Position numbers and translations under genes: made by a program
Notes under the pieces: model-generated
Told to the model about the DNA's origin: nothing
Database searches by the model: none
The model's input: the letters and a program-made list of their open reading frames with translations, nothing else
Origin: DATDVD01 sp035290065
GTDB taxonomy: Bacteria; Pseudomonadota; Gammaproteobacteria; Coxiellales; Coxiellaceae
DNA: 12,926 bases
Direction: 5' to 3'
Assembly (NCBI GenBank): GCA_035290065.1
Contig: DATDVD010000133.1
Location: 1-12,926 of the forward strand
Shown: one piece after another, positions 5,728 to 12,500 of the stretch
How the letters are laid out: each line of letters begins with the position of its first letter
Numbering within the stretch: position 1 is the stretch's first letter

Positions 5728-8712
5728 ATGAAGCCACACGATGAAAGACAACTCCGACCCGATCAAGGTGGGTTATTTACACGCCGAGGAATATTTAAAT
5801 TTTACGACCCCACGACTCGTTCACAACAACCGCCTGTAAACACTCCAAAACAACAACCTCCTGCTGCCGGTGAAGGCGGGGGTGTAGGAGGAGGTGGAGC
5901 TGTTTCATTAGCTTCCAGTGCTTCTGTAGCCTCCGCTTCTGAAGAAGATCCATCGACTGGCCAACCGCCTGCGAGTGGAGAGGCTAAGGAAGAAACACAA
6001 AAAAAAAGAGTAGCAACGAGGGATGAAGTGAATCCCTTGTGGGAAAAAAGCTTCGGTTATTTTGCCGGTTTTATTTTAAGTGTGGGTTTTGCCGTTGTGA
6101 CAGTTTTTATTGCCTCTCTTCTGTTGCATTATGCCGTGGGCATTGCATTTGGCAGTATTTTATTCTGGCAAGTCATTGGAATTATTGGAGGATTGGCATT
6201 TTTATTGGCGCCGCTTATTACAGCTGGCTTGAAAAGGATTCGGAGTTCTCTGTTGAAAGTGGGGCTTATTCGGAGATTTCTTTTAAATACTTTTTTTCGT
6301 GATTCCACCGAGGCTTCTTTAGACCAAGATATGTTCGATTCTCGGAGTATGACAGAGATTTTAAGGGATTTCTTATTGTATTATTTTGGATTTATCTCTA
6401 ACACCACCCAAAGTAATTTAGACACAAAAGTTAAAGCCGCAAAATTTGCGGGTCGGTGGGGTTCTAAAGCAAAATTTGTTTTAAATGGGTATTTTTTAAC
6501 CGTGACCTTGTTAGCAATCCCTGTTTTCTTTGGAGGTTCGTTAACGGCTAGTAATCCACTTTTCTGGGCCGTTATTGCCTTTGGTATTTTTGCAGGCGGT
6601 ATTAATGGAGGAGCCTCCAATAATAATGCCTTAGCGTTTGGATTAGTCAGTTTGGTTCCCACTGAAGTGCCTAAAAATGAACGCAATTTTTATGATCCCG
6701 AAAAGAATAGCCCGCTCAATATCTCAGTAGCTATTTTAGTCACCCTATTTTCGATGGGCTTTTCATTAGCCATGCTCTATTTCTTATTGCCGGTTTCCGT
6801 GATGGGGCCTGTTGGGCTTGTGGGTAAAGGTATGGTGATGACGATTGCCGCCATAGGATGTTTATGGTTAGGAAATCGTGCTTATGAAAAACGCTGGGCT
6901 CGCCCAAAGATAGGTAGACTTTTTAGTGGAGCCAATGGAATGGCCGCAGGGGCTACCTGTTTTGCGGTAGCGCTCAGTTTAATTTTAAGTTTTCACACCG
7001 GCCTTTTGGGAAATCCTATTATTCAAGTCGGATTAGTGGGCGCTGCTGCGATTTCGTCTATGGGTGTGGCAAAGGGATATTCTGCATTAACGGAGTTTAT
7101 TTGGAACCGGTTTGATGCTCATATTGGGGGTTGGTTTAATCTCGTTTTTTACGGAGAGAAACGCAAAATAGGAGAAGGCGATAAAGTTATTAAAAAAGTT
7201 ACTGAAATTGTTATAGGAAGCACGAGAGGAGCAGTGGATCTCTCTGAAGACGGTGAATTGGAAATAGTGGGCCATATTTTGCAATGGAGAAGAAATAAAT
7301 ACCGAGTGGATGGAAGAACAGGGCGCTTAATTAAATTAGATGACAATGATAATGACGAAGCGAATCAAGATAATCCTTATTATGTTAAGAAGAGCCAGTA
7401 CGCTATAGTAGAAAATGAAAAAGCCGGCTGGGGTGAACGCGTAGGTGCCGCATTAGGCGCTTTTTTCGGTGTCTTTATTGTGGTTGCCTTAACCATATTA
7501 AATACGAAAGAATTTGCCAGTTTATTTACCTTTGTTCCTGGCGCTCCTTGGGGTAGCTCAGGGCCGATTCCTCCTTTTATGATTCCTCATTTGGGCGCTG
7601 TCGGGGGATTAGTCTTAACCTATGTAGGTTTAGTTTCCATTCCTATTTCGCTGATAGGAGCCATTGGTAACTTTGGCTTGTATTTTACCTGCGTCACAAA
7701 AGCCCTTCGAAAAATAGGCCGTAAACGAGATGAACGGCTCCAATTAAAACGCAATGGTGAACTGAATGGGATTAGATTAAGTGGTGAAGATTATACGGTT
7801 GTTGAAACTCAGTTAATGGATTATAACTTTTTTAGCGCCCCCCAAGATACTCAAGGCGGTATTAAAGGTTGGTATTATTGGGTGGAAGAAAGAACGAAAC
7901 GTTATTATACCTGGGTAGTGTGGTTCTTAAATGGGTTGGGTAATGGCACATTAGCAGCATTGCCCAGTATGGGAATTTTGTATGTGTTGCACCAGGGTAT
8001 GCACGTACCTCATACCTCTATGACTCTTATGTGGGTAGTGGGTGGTGCATTTTTAGTCATTGGTATGATTGCTTCTATTACCACTACCAGTCAAAGCTGG
8101 GCGTATGGTTATTATACGAAAACAGAATTACAAAATACGGTGCGAGAGAGTTTATTGAACGCGCAAAAAATGGAGAATTTGGTAAAAGCATTATTACATC
8201 AAGTGGGACGTAACCCCGATGAGCTTAATTTTACTGCTGCTGCTAAAAAGGATGAAGCAGCAAAAGCAATCGCTAATCTGCTTTTTAATGTGAATGGCTT
8301 AGATAGTAATCAAAAAGCCAAAGTACTTTTAGCCAACAAATATTACGACCGAGCTATTGCTATTCGAAGTGAGATGGATGGCGCGATTAAAGAGGCCAAA
8401 AGGGCTTATAGTGGTACACATCCGGTGAATAGATTTTATAAGTGGTCCGTTTGTACTGTGACAGGAATATTCGTGGCTATTATTACCTTCTTACCTTATA
8501 TGTTCGGATGGGTAGACAAAACCAAACCGGGTCAACAAGCGGTTTGGGCGGAAGGAAGAAGAAGGGCCGCCGATAGAGGTCGAGCAAACGCTGGAATCGC
8601 GGCGGCTGACTTGGCTGTTGCCGCTCCCGTTCGGGGATTTCACCTTGCGATGCCACCAAGTGTGGCTCCCGCTAGACCGTCTGGAAAGTCAGAGGGCAAG
8701 CACCCCCATTAA
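5728..8712 (+). CDS. Large polytopic membrane protein of unknown function
   Basis: I do not recognise this 994-residue protein. Residues 1-105 are hydrophilic and low in complexity (Pro/Gly/Ser-rich, with a GGGVGGGG run near 50-57), with no signal peptide. By eye about 13 membrane segments follow, mostly in pairs: about 110-134, 140-166, 250-270, 276-296, 332-356, 362-383, 405-425, 430-448, 573-592, 620-648, 726-754, 764-786 and 906-927. Hydrophilic loops lie at about 167-245, 460-567 (with the acidic patch DDNDNDE at 538-544), 655-725 and 790-900 (helical, Ala/Lys-rich). The tail (about 935-994) is Ala/Arg/Pro-rich and ends GKSEGKHPH. No transporter, ATPase or enzyme motif is visible. The start is supported by AGGGG 6 nt upstream. 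It is a lone gene with its own promoter and a PmrA-like box, so a secreted Dot/Icm substrate or an envelope protein of an intracellular bacterium is possible; that is inference. The reading frame is certain, the function unknown. Confidence 0.9.
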   Translation: MKPHDERQLRPDQGGLFTRRGIFKFYDPTTRSQQPPVNTPKQQPPAAGEGGGVGGGGAVSLASSASVASASEEDPSTGQPPASGEAKEETQKKRVATRDEVNPLWEKSFGYFAGFILSVGFAVVTVFIASLLLHYAVGIAFGSILFWQVIGIIGGLAFLLAPLITAGLKRIRSSLLKVGLIRRFLLNTFFRDSTEASLDQDMFDSRSMTEILRDFLLYYFGFISNTTQSNLDTKVKAAKFAGRWGSKAKFVLNGYFLTVTLLAIPVFFGGSLTASNPLFWAVIAFGIFAGGINGGASNNNALAFGLVSLVPTEVPKNERNFYDPEKNSPLNISVAILVTLFSMGFSLAMLYFLLPVSVMGPVGLVGKGMVMTIAAIGCLWLGNRAYEKRWARPKIGRLFSGANGMAAGATCFAVALSLILSFHTGLLGNPIIQVGLVGAAAISSMGVAKGYSALTEFIWNRFDAHIGGWFNLVFYGEKRKIGEGDKVIKKVTEIVIGSTRGAVDLSEDGELEIVGHILQWRRNKYRVDGRTGRLIKLDDNDNDEANQDNPYYVKKSQYAIVENEKAGWGERVGAALGAFFGVFIVVALTILNTKEFASLFTFVPGAPWGSSGPIPPFMIPHLGAVGGLVLTYVGLVSIPISLIGAIGNFGLYFTCVTKALRKIGRKRDERLQLKRNGELNGIRLSGEDYTVVETQLMDYNFFSAPQDTQGGIKGWYYWVEERTKRYYTWVVWFLNGLGNGTLAALPSMGILYVLHQGMHVPHTSMTLMWVVGGAFLVIGMIASITTTSQSWAYGYYTKTELQNTVRESLLNAQKMENLVKALLHQVGRNPDELNFTAAAKKDEAAKAIANLLFNVNGLDSNQKAKVLLANKYYDRAIAIRSEMDGAIKEAKRAYSGTHPVNRFYKWSVCTVTGIFVAIITFLPYMFGWVDKTKPGQQAVWAEGRRRAADRGRANAGIAAADLAVAAPVRGFHLAMPPSVAPARPSGKSEGKHPH

Positions 8713-8978
8713 TTTTCTTCGCCAAACTTTTCCGTAATTAATTGCTCAATGGCTTTAGCTGCCTCTATTTCATCCTCTCCTTCAAACGTGAAGGTAAGAG
8801 AAGTGCCACAGGGCGATCCTAAAGAAATAACATTTAAAATATCTTTAACGTTTAGCGCCCGGCCTTTGTAATCCACCGTAATTTTAGAGCGAAATCGTGT
8901 GGCTAAGTCCGATAATTTGGCAGAAGCGCGAGCGTGCAAACCTAATTGGTTTGTTAAGATAAGGGTTTTTGGAATCAT
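8709..8978 (-). CDS. ptsH: HPr-family phosphocarrier protein (HPr/NPr-like)
   Basis: Small cytoplasmic protein of the phosphotransferase system that takes phosphate from enzyme I on a histidine and passes it to EIIA-type partners. The active-site segment GLHARAS gives H15 and R17. At 89 residues the length is normal for HPr and NPr. In the place of the regulatory Ser46 the protein has Asp46 (in NVKDIL), so HPr-kinase control is not expected. Position next to hpf in a kdsD-lpt cluster matches NPr (ptsO) of E. coli, so its role may be in the nitrogen-type PTS rather than sugar uptake. ptsN and rapZ, usual neighbours, are absent. It follows hpf by 4 nt. Its TAA overlaps the stop of the convergent membrane-protein gene. 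HPr family is certain; the choice between ptsH and npr is not. Confidence 0.93.
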   Translation of the reverse strand: MIPKTLILTNQLGLHARASAKLSDLATRFRSKITVDYKGRALNVKDILNVISLGSPCGTSLTFTFEGEDEIEAAKAIEQLITEKFGEEN

Positions 8979-8982
8979 GCCC

Positions 8983-9276
8983 TTACTCTTGATGTCCTTT
9001 TCGGCGTTGTTTGTATTTATTAATTTCTGTGGTTAATTTTTCCCGTAACACATCGATGGATTTGTATAAATCCTCCGTTTCAGCGCGCGCATCGATGGTA
9101 TGATCAGGGACGAGTAAATGCGCTTTTGCAATATGGGCGTTTTTATGTATTTCTAACACTACATGGGCGCTGATAATATTTTGGAAATGCTTCTGTACTT
9201 TATGCATCATCTCGGTAGTTAAAGCTTTTAAATTAGGCGTTATTTCTAATTGATGGCCGGTAATTTCAAGTTGCAT
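8983..9276 (-). CDS. hpf: Ribosome hibernation promoting factor, short form (HPF/RaiA family)
   Basis: Binds the decoding region of the 30S subunit in stationary phase or starvation and, in its short form together with RMF, promotes inactive 100S ribosome dimers. The 97-residue sequence lines up along its length with E. coli HPF (95 residues): MQLEITGHQLEIT at the start, the beta strand HVVLEIHKNAHIAKAHL, the segment IDARAETEDLYKSIDVL, and a basic C-terminus KYKQRRKGH. There is no long C-terminal dimerisation domain. A strong ribosome-binding site AGGAGGA (complement of 9280-9286) lies 3 nt before the ATG and overlaps the short gap after lptB. In E. coli rpoN lies between lptB and hpf; here the gap is only 12 nt. 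The strong site may give HPF more translation than the lpt genes ahead of it. Confidence 0.95.
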   Translation of the reverse strand: MQLEITGHQLEITPNLKALTTEMMHKVQKHFQNIISAHVVLEIHKNAHIAKAHLLVPDHTIDARAETEDLYKSIDVLREKLTTEINKYKQRRKGHQE

Positions 9277-9288
9277 ACTTCCTCCTCG

Positions 9289-10014
9289 TTATAATTCAAA
9301 TTCATCGCCCAGGTAAACTTTTCGTACCATGCGATTTTTTAAAATATGGCTAGGTTCGCCTTCGGCAATAATGCGTCCCTCACTCACGATATAAGCACGC
9401 TCACAAATATCCAGAGTTTCACGCACATTATGGTCTGTAATTAAAATCCCGATTCCCCGTGCTTTCAAGTGTTTAATAATTTTTTTAATGTCAATGATGG
9501 AAATAGGATCAATGCCTGCAAACGGTTCATCCAACAGCATAAATTGGGGATCCATTGCTAATGCACGGGCAATTTCCACCCGGCGTCGCTCACCACCGGA
9601 TAATCGAATACCCTGAATATTGGCTAAATGGCTGACATGTAATTCATCCATGAGCGATGTTAGCTTGAGAGAACGTTCAGATTTTTCGATGCGAGAATTT
9701 TGTTCCAGAATGGCTAAAATATTTTCCGACACGGTCAGTTTTCTAAAAATAGAGGGTTCTTGAGGTAAATAACCAATGCCTAAGCGGGCACGCTGGTGCA
9801 TGGGAAGGGTGCTAATATTCTGTTCATTCAGATACACGGCTCCTTTGTCTGCTGTAATTAAACCTACCACCATATAAAAACAGGTCGTTTTTCCTGCTCC
9901 ATTGGGCCCTAGCAGTCCTACAATTTCATTGGCTTTAATTTCAATAGAAATATCGTCCACTACTTTGCGGGTTTTAAAGGTCTTTTCTAGATGTTGAGCG
10001 CTTAACATGGTCAT
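9289..10014 (-). CDS. lptB: LptB, ATPase of the LPS export ABC transporter
   Basis: Cytoplasmic ATPase that powers LptB2FGC, which extracts lipopolysaccharide from the inner membrane and pushes it across the periplasmic bridge. Motifs: Walker A GPNGAGKTT (36-44), Q-loop Q85 in the LptB-typical GYLPQEPSIFRKLTV, signature LSGGE (138-142), Walker B MLLDE (159-163) with catalytic E163, and H-loop H195. At 241 residues it matches the family. The ATG overlaps the lptC stop by 4 nt (ATGA, 10011-10014), with no clear ribosome-binding site, so it likely depends on translational coupling. A second in-frame ATG two codons later is an alternative start. lptA, which sits between lptC and lptB in E. coli, is missing here, as is rpoN downstream. 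Confidence 0.97.
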   Translation of the reverse strand: MTMLSAQHLEKTFKTRKVVDDISIEIKANEIVGLLGPNGAGKTTCFYMVVGLITADKGAVYLNEQNISTLPMHQRARLGIGYLPQEPSIFRKLTVSENILAILEQNSRIEKSERSLKLTSLMDELHVSHLANIQGIRLSGGERRRVEIARALAMDPQFMLLDEPFAGIDPISIIDIKKIIKHLKARGIGILITDHNVRETLDICERAYIVSEGRIIAEGEPSHILKNRMVRKVYLGDEFEL

Positions 10015-10577
10015 GATGTGGGAGTATACGTCACTTGTGTGTCAGATAAAAATTTAATTTCGCCCGTCGATAAATTGGCGATAGCACCCCGTGCATGTGT
10101 TACGGAATCGGGACGAATCACGATCACGGGTTGGCTGGTTTCAGCAAGGTGCGTTTCCGGGTAAACCCACATTTCATCGGTTTTGATAGTCATAGGGTCC
10201 CCCTTGGCTATTTTTAGGCGCTCCACAATCACATGGCCGCGCAATTGGATTTTTTTATTACCTTCAGAAGCAATGCCTTCAGCAGCGGTCACTTGCCAAG
10301 ATTGATGACGAGAATCAAAAAATTGAATATAAAGATTGTTAAAATGAGTGCGATTATTTTTCTCGTAATGAGTCGCTTCGTCGGCTCGCATAAACTGTTG
10401 GAGATTGCCTTGTTTATCGTATTGAGTGTATTGGAGCTTGCTCATAAAAGCATTAGGATGTTTGTTCCTTTCGCGTTCTTGGCTGTCGATATGAGTGGTC
10501 AGCATAAACATGGTGCTTAATGCGGTGATTAAAATCAATGTCAACGTAAGCCATGTACTCGAATAAAAACGAATCAT
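10011..10577 (-). CDS. lptC: LptC, LPS export bitopic membrane protein
   Basis: Inner-membrane-anchored periplasmic protein that receives LPS from LptB2FG and passes it to LptA. The sequence has one N-terminal membrane helix (about 9-28, STWLTLTLILITALSTMF) and a periplasmic beta-jellyroll with the LptC/OstA-type pattern of alternating strands (for example HFNNLYIQFFDS, WQVTAAEGIAS, IQLRGHVIVE, MWVYPETHLAETSQPVIV, and ARGAIANLSTGEIKFLS). At 188 residues it is the usual length (191 in E. coli), so it is not a fusion with LptA. The start overlaps the kdsD stop by 4 nt (ATGA, 10574-10577). The assignment rests on the fold pattern plus its place between kdsD and lptB. The family is poorly conserved, so context carries weight. 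Confidence 0.9.
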   Translation of the reverse strand: MIRFYSSTWLTLTLILITALSTMFMLTTHIDSQERERNKHPNAFMSKLQYTQYDKQGNLQQFMRADEATHYEKNNRTHFNNLYIQFFDSRHQSWQVTAAEGIASEGNKKIQLRGHVIVERLKIAKGDPMTIKTDEMWVYPETHLAETSQPVIVIRPDSVTHARGAIANLSTGEIKFLSDTQVTYTPTS

Positions 10578-11578
10578 TTGATGGAAAAGCCCAATTGTAA
10601 TAAATCGTGAAGGTGAATGACTCCTTCGGGTTGATTCTGGGTATTCACAATAACCAAGGAAGTAATTTTGAACTGCTCCATGATAGCCAGGGCGTCTGCC
10701 GCCTTGGTCTCTGCTTCAATAGTTTTACATTCTTTCGACATGACATGCCCCACCGGTATGTTTCGAAAATCGATTTTTTGCTGAACGGTGCGGCGAATAT
10801 CCCCATCCGTATAAATGCCTACCAATTCACCCTGGCTATTGACGACCACGGCTAGTCCTAATCGTTTTTCAGTCATTTTAACCAGCACCTCGTCCAAATA
10901 CTGATGCTCTTCGACAAGGGGCATTTGTTCACCCGTATGCATAATGTGGGAGACTTGAAGCAACAAGTGTTTTCCCAGCATTCCGCCCGGATGAAAAATA
11001 GAAAAATTTTCTTGGGTAAATCCTTTTGCTTCCGATACCGCAATCGCGAGAGCATCTCCTACTGCAAGGGCCGCTGTTGTGCTAGCGGTGGGAGCAAGCC
11101 CTAGTTGGCCAGCCTCTTTTGGCACTTTGATGTTGATGTTCACAGCGGCGGCTTTTGCCAGGGTAGAGCCTGCGCAGCTGATAGCAATAAGAGGGGCTTT
11201 TAACCGTTTTAAATGGGGCAACAAATCCAGGATTTCCACCGTCTCACCCGAATACGAAATAGCCAAGATAACGTCCTGCTCTGTTATCATGCCCAAATCC
11301 CCATGGGTCATTTCTGCGGGATGAAGATAAAAAGCAGGGGTACCCGTGCTTGCAAAGGTAGCAGCCATTTTTCGACCAATATGGCCGGACTTTCCCATGC
11401 CCATGACGATGAGTCGACCCTGGCCCTTCAGAATAAGCTCACAGGCGTGATGAAACGTGGGGCCTAATGTTTTTTCTAATTGAACAAGGGCTTCATATTC
11501 CGTGTGGACAACCGCTCGGCCGACCCGGCAAAAATCGAAGGTGGTAGGAGAGGTCAGGGTTGGGATCGATTCGTTCAT
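10574..11578 (-). CDS. kdsD: KdsD, arabinose 5-phosphate isomerase
   Basis: Cytoplasmic enzyme that interconverts ribulose 5-phosphate and arabinose 5-phosphate, the first step to Kdo for the LPS inner core. With the ATG at 11578 the protein has 334 residues (E. coli 328). A SIS sugar-isomerase domain (about 46-180) carries MGMGKSGHIGRK (59-70), HGDLGM (92-97), SYSGET (108-113) and LAPTASTTA (161-169), then HPGGMLGK (196-203). Two CBS domains follow (about 213-270 and 279-334), with YTDGDIRR (256-263). A TTG at 11626 would add 16 residues unlike the family and would lie upstream of one predicted transcript start; I reject it. No ribosome-binding site precedes 11578. It heads the operon to lptC, lptB, hpf and HPr. 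kdsC, the next enzyme gene in E. coli, is absent. Confidence 0.96.
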   Translation of the reverse strand: MNESIPTLTSPTTFDFCRVGRAVVHTEYEALVQLEKTLGPTFHHACELILKGQGRLIVMGMGKSGHIGRKMAATFASTGTPAFYLHPAEMTHGDLGMITEQDVILAISYSGETVEILDLLPHLKRLKAPLIAISCAGSTLAKAAAVNINIKVPKEAGQLGLAPTASTTAALAVGDALAIAVSEAKGFTQENFSIFHPGGMLGKHLLLQVSHIMHTGEQMPLVEEHQYLDEVLVKMTEKRLGLAVVVNSQGELVGIYTDGDIRRTVQQKIDFRNIPVGHVMSKECKTIEAETKAADALAIMEQFKITSLVIVNTQNQPEGVIHLHDLLQLGFSIK

Positions 11579-11587
11579 AATCAACAA

Positions 11588-11616
11588 ATTATATAAGTAT
11601 GTGCCTTGGGCTTCAA
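11588..11616 (-). promoter_or_regulatory. Predicted proximal promoter of the kdsD operon
   Basis: On the - strand, TTGAAG (complement of 11611-11616) and a perfect TATAAT (complement of 11588-11593) are 17 bp apart. Transcription would begin near 11581, only about 3 nt before the kdsD ATG, giving an almost leaderless message. This fits with the absence of a ribosome-binding site, but no start site has been measured. Confidence 0.5.
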
Positions 11617-11640
11617 GATTCAACAATTATACACTATAAT
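11612..11640 (+). promoter_or_regulatory. Predicted promoter of mlaF
   Basis: A perfect TATAAT at 11635-11640 has a weak -35, TTCAAG, at 11612-11617, 17 bp away. The start would be near 11647, about 32 nt before mlaF. The -35 shares bases with the -35 of the proximal kdsD promoter on the other strand, so the two probably compete for polymerase. Confidence 0.5.
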
Positions 11641-11653
11641 GCCCCCATGTCAG
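11626..11653 (-). promoter_or_regulatory. Predicted distal promoter of the kdsD operon
   Basis: On the - strand, CTGACA (complement of 11648-11653, five of six consensus positions) and TATAAT (complement of 11626-11631) are 16 bp apart. A start near 11619 would give a leader of about 41 nt. By sequence this is the best-scoring promoter in the intergenic region. Confidence 0.55.
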
Positions 11654-11678
11654 TGATTAACAGGATTTCTATTTTAGG

Positions 11679-12500
11679 ATGAGCCGCCACCCCAAAAACG
11701 AGATGGTTGAGATTCGTCAGGTGCGTTTTAGACGTGGTGACAAGCTCATTTTTGAAGACTTTAGCCTCACCGTTCCCCGCGGCAAAATTATTGCCGTCAT
11801 GGGCCCGAGCGGCACTGGCAAAACCACCTTATTAAAATTAATTGGGGGGCAATTACGGCCTGAAGCAGGGGATATTTTAGTGGATAATATTTCCATCCCC
11901 TCTCTCTCTATCAAACAATTATATCAAGTGCGCCGGCGAATGGGAATTCTGTTTCAAGCAGGGGCTTTATTTACCGATTTAAATGTCTATGAAAATGTGG
12001 CCTTCAGTCTACGAGCCCACACCCATTTACCTGAAGATATGATTCGGGATATGGTGTTGATGAAGCTAGAAGCAGTGGGTTTGAGGGGAGTGGCTCATTT
12101 TTCTATCTCTCAACTTTCAGGCGGTATGGCTAGACGCGTGGCATTGGCGCGAGCAGTTGCTATGGATCCGGCCTTAATGATGTATGATGAACCGTTTACG
12201 GGACAAGACCCGATTACACGCGGTGTGTTAATCAAGCTGATTCGTCGTGTAAACGATGCGTTGGGATTAACCTCTATTATCGTTACCCATGATGTCAAAG
12301 AAGCACTCGAAATTGCCGATCATGTGTGTGTCTTATCGAAAGGAAAAGTCATTGGACAAGGAACGGGCGAAGAAATTTTACACCACAAATCCGAAGCCGT
12401 GCAGCAGTTCATTCATGGATTGCCCGATGGTACGGTGCCCTTCCATTATCCCACCCGTCGAACTTATGAAGAGGATTTAGGTCTGTGCTCCACGACATAA
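11679..12500 (+). CDS. mlaF: MlaF, ATPase of the Mla phospholipid transporter
   Basis: Cytoplasmic ATPase of MlaFEDB, which moves phospholipids between the inner membrane and the periplasmic carrier MlaC to keep the outer leaflet rich in LPS. Motifs: Walker A GPSGTGKTT (42-50), Q-loop Q93 in LFQAGALFTDLNV, signature LSGGM (146-150; the Met is typical of MlaF), Walker B MMYDE (167-171) with E171, and H-loop H204. The MlaF-typical C-terminal stretch GTVPFHYP (251-258), part of the tail that contacts a neighbouring subunit, is present. At 273 residues it is close to the 269 of E. coli. The ATG at 11679 has no well-placed ribosome-binding site (AGGA overlaps the start). A later ATG at 11703 would also fit the domain but has no better site. 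mlaE follows with an overlap. Confidence 0.95.
   Translation: MSRHPKNEMVEIRQVRFRRGDKLIFEDFSLTVPRGKIIAVMGPSGTGKTTLLKLIGGQLRPEAGDILVDNISIPSLSIKQLYQVRRRMGILFQAGALFTDLNVYENVAFSLRAHTHLPEDMIRDMVLMKLEAVGLRGVAHFSISQLSGGMARRVALARAVAMDPALMMYDEPFTGQDPITRGVLIKLIRRVNDALGLTSIIVTHDVKEALEIADHVCVLSKGKVIGQGTGEEILHHKSEAVQQFIHGLPDGTVPFHYPTRRTYEEDLGLCSTT

Noticed and set aside
6039..6302. 87-codon + strand frame inside the large membrane-protein gene
   Set aside because: It is an out-of-frame shadow with Cys/Phe/Tyr-rich unnatural composition, while the 994-codon frame has a ribosome-binding site and continuous membrane pattern.
10011..10577. LptA/LptC fusion explaining the missing lptA
   Set aside because: The protein has the normal LptC length and a single jellyroll-sized periplasmic part, so no room exists for LptA.
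11579..11626. Upstream TTG start for kdsD
   Set aside because: It would add 16 residues absent from the family, overlaps the promoter elements, and lies upstream of the predicted transcript starts.
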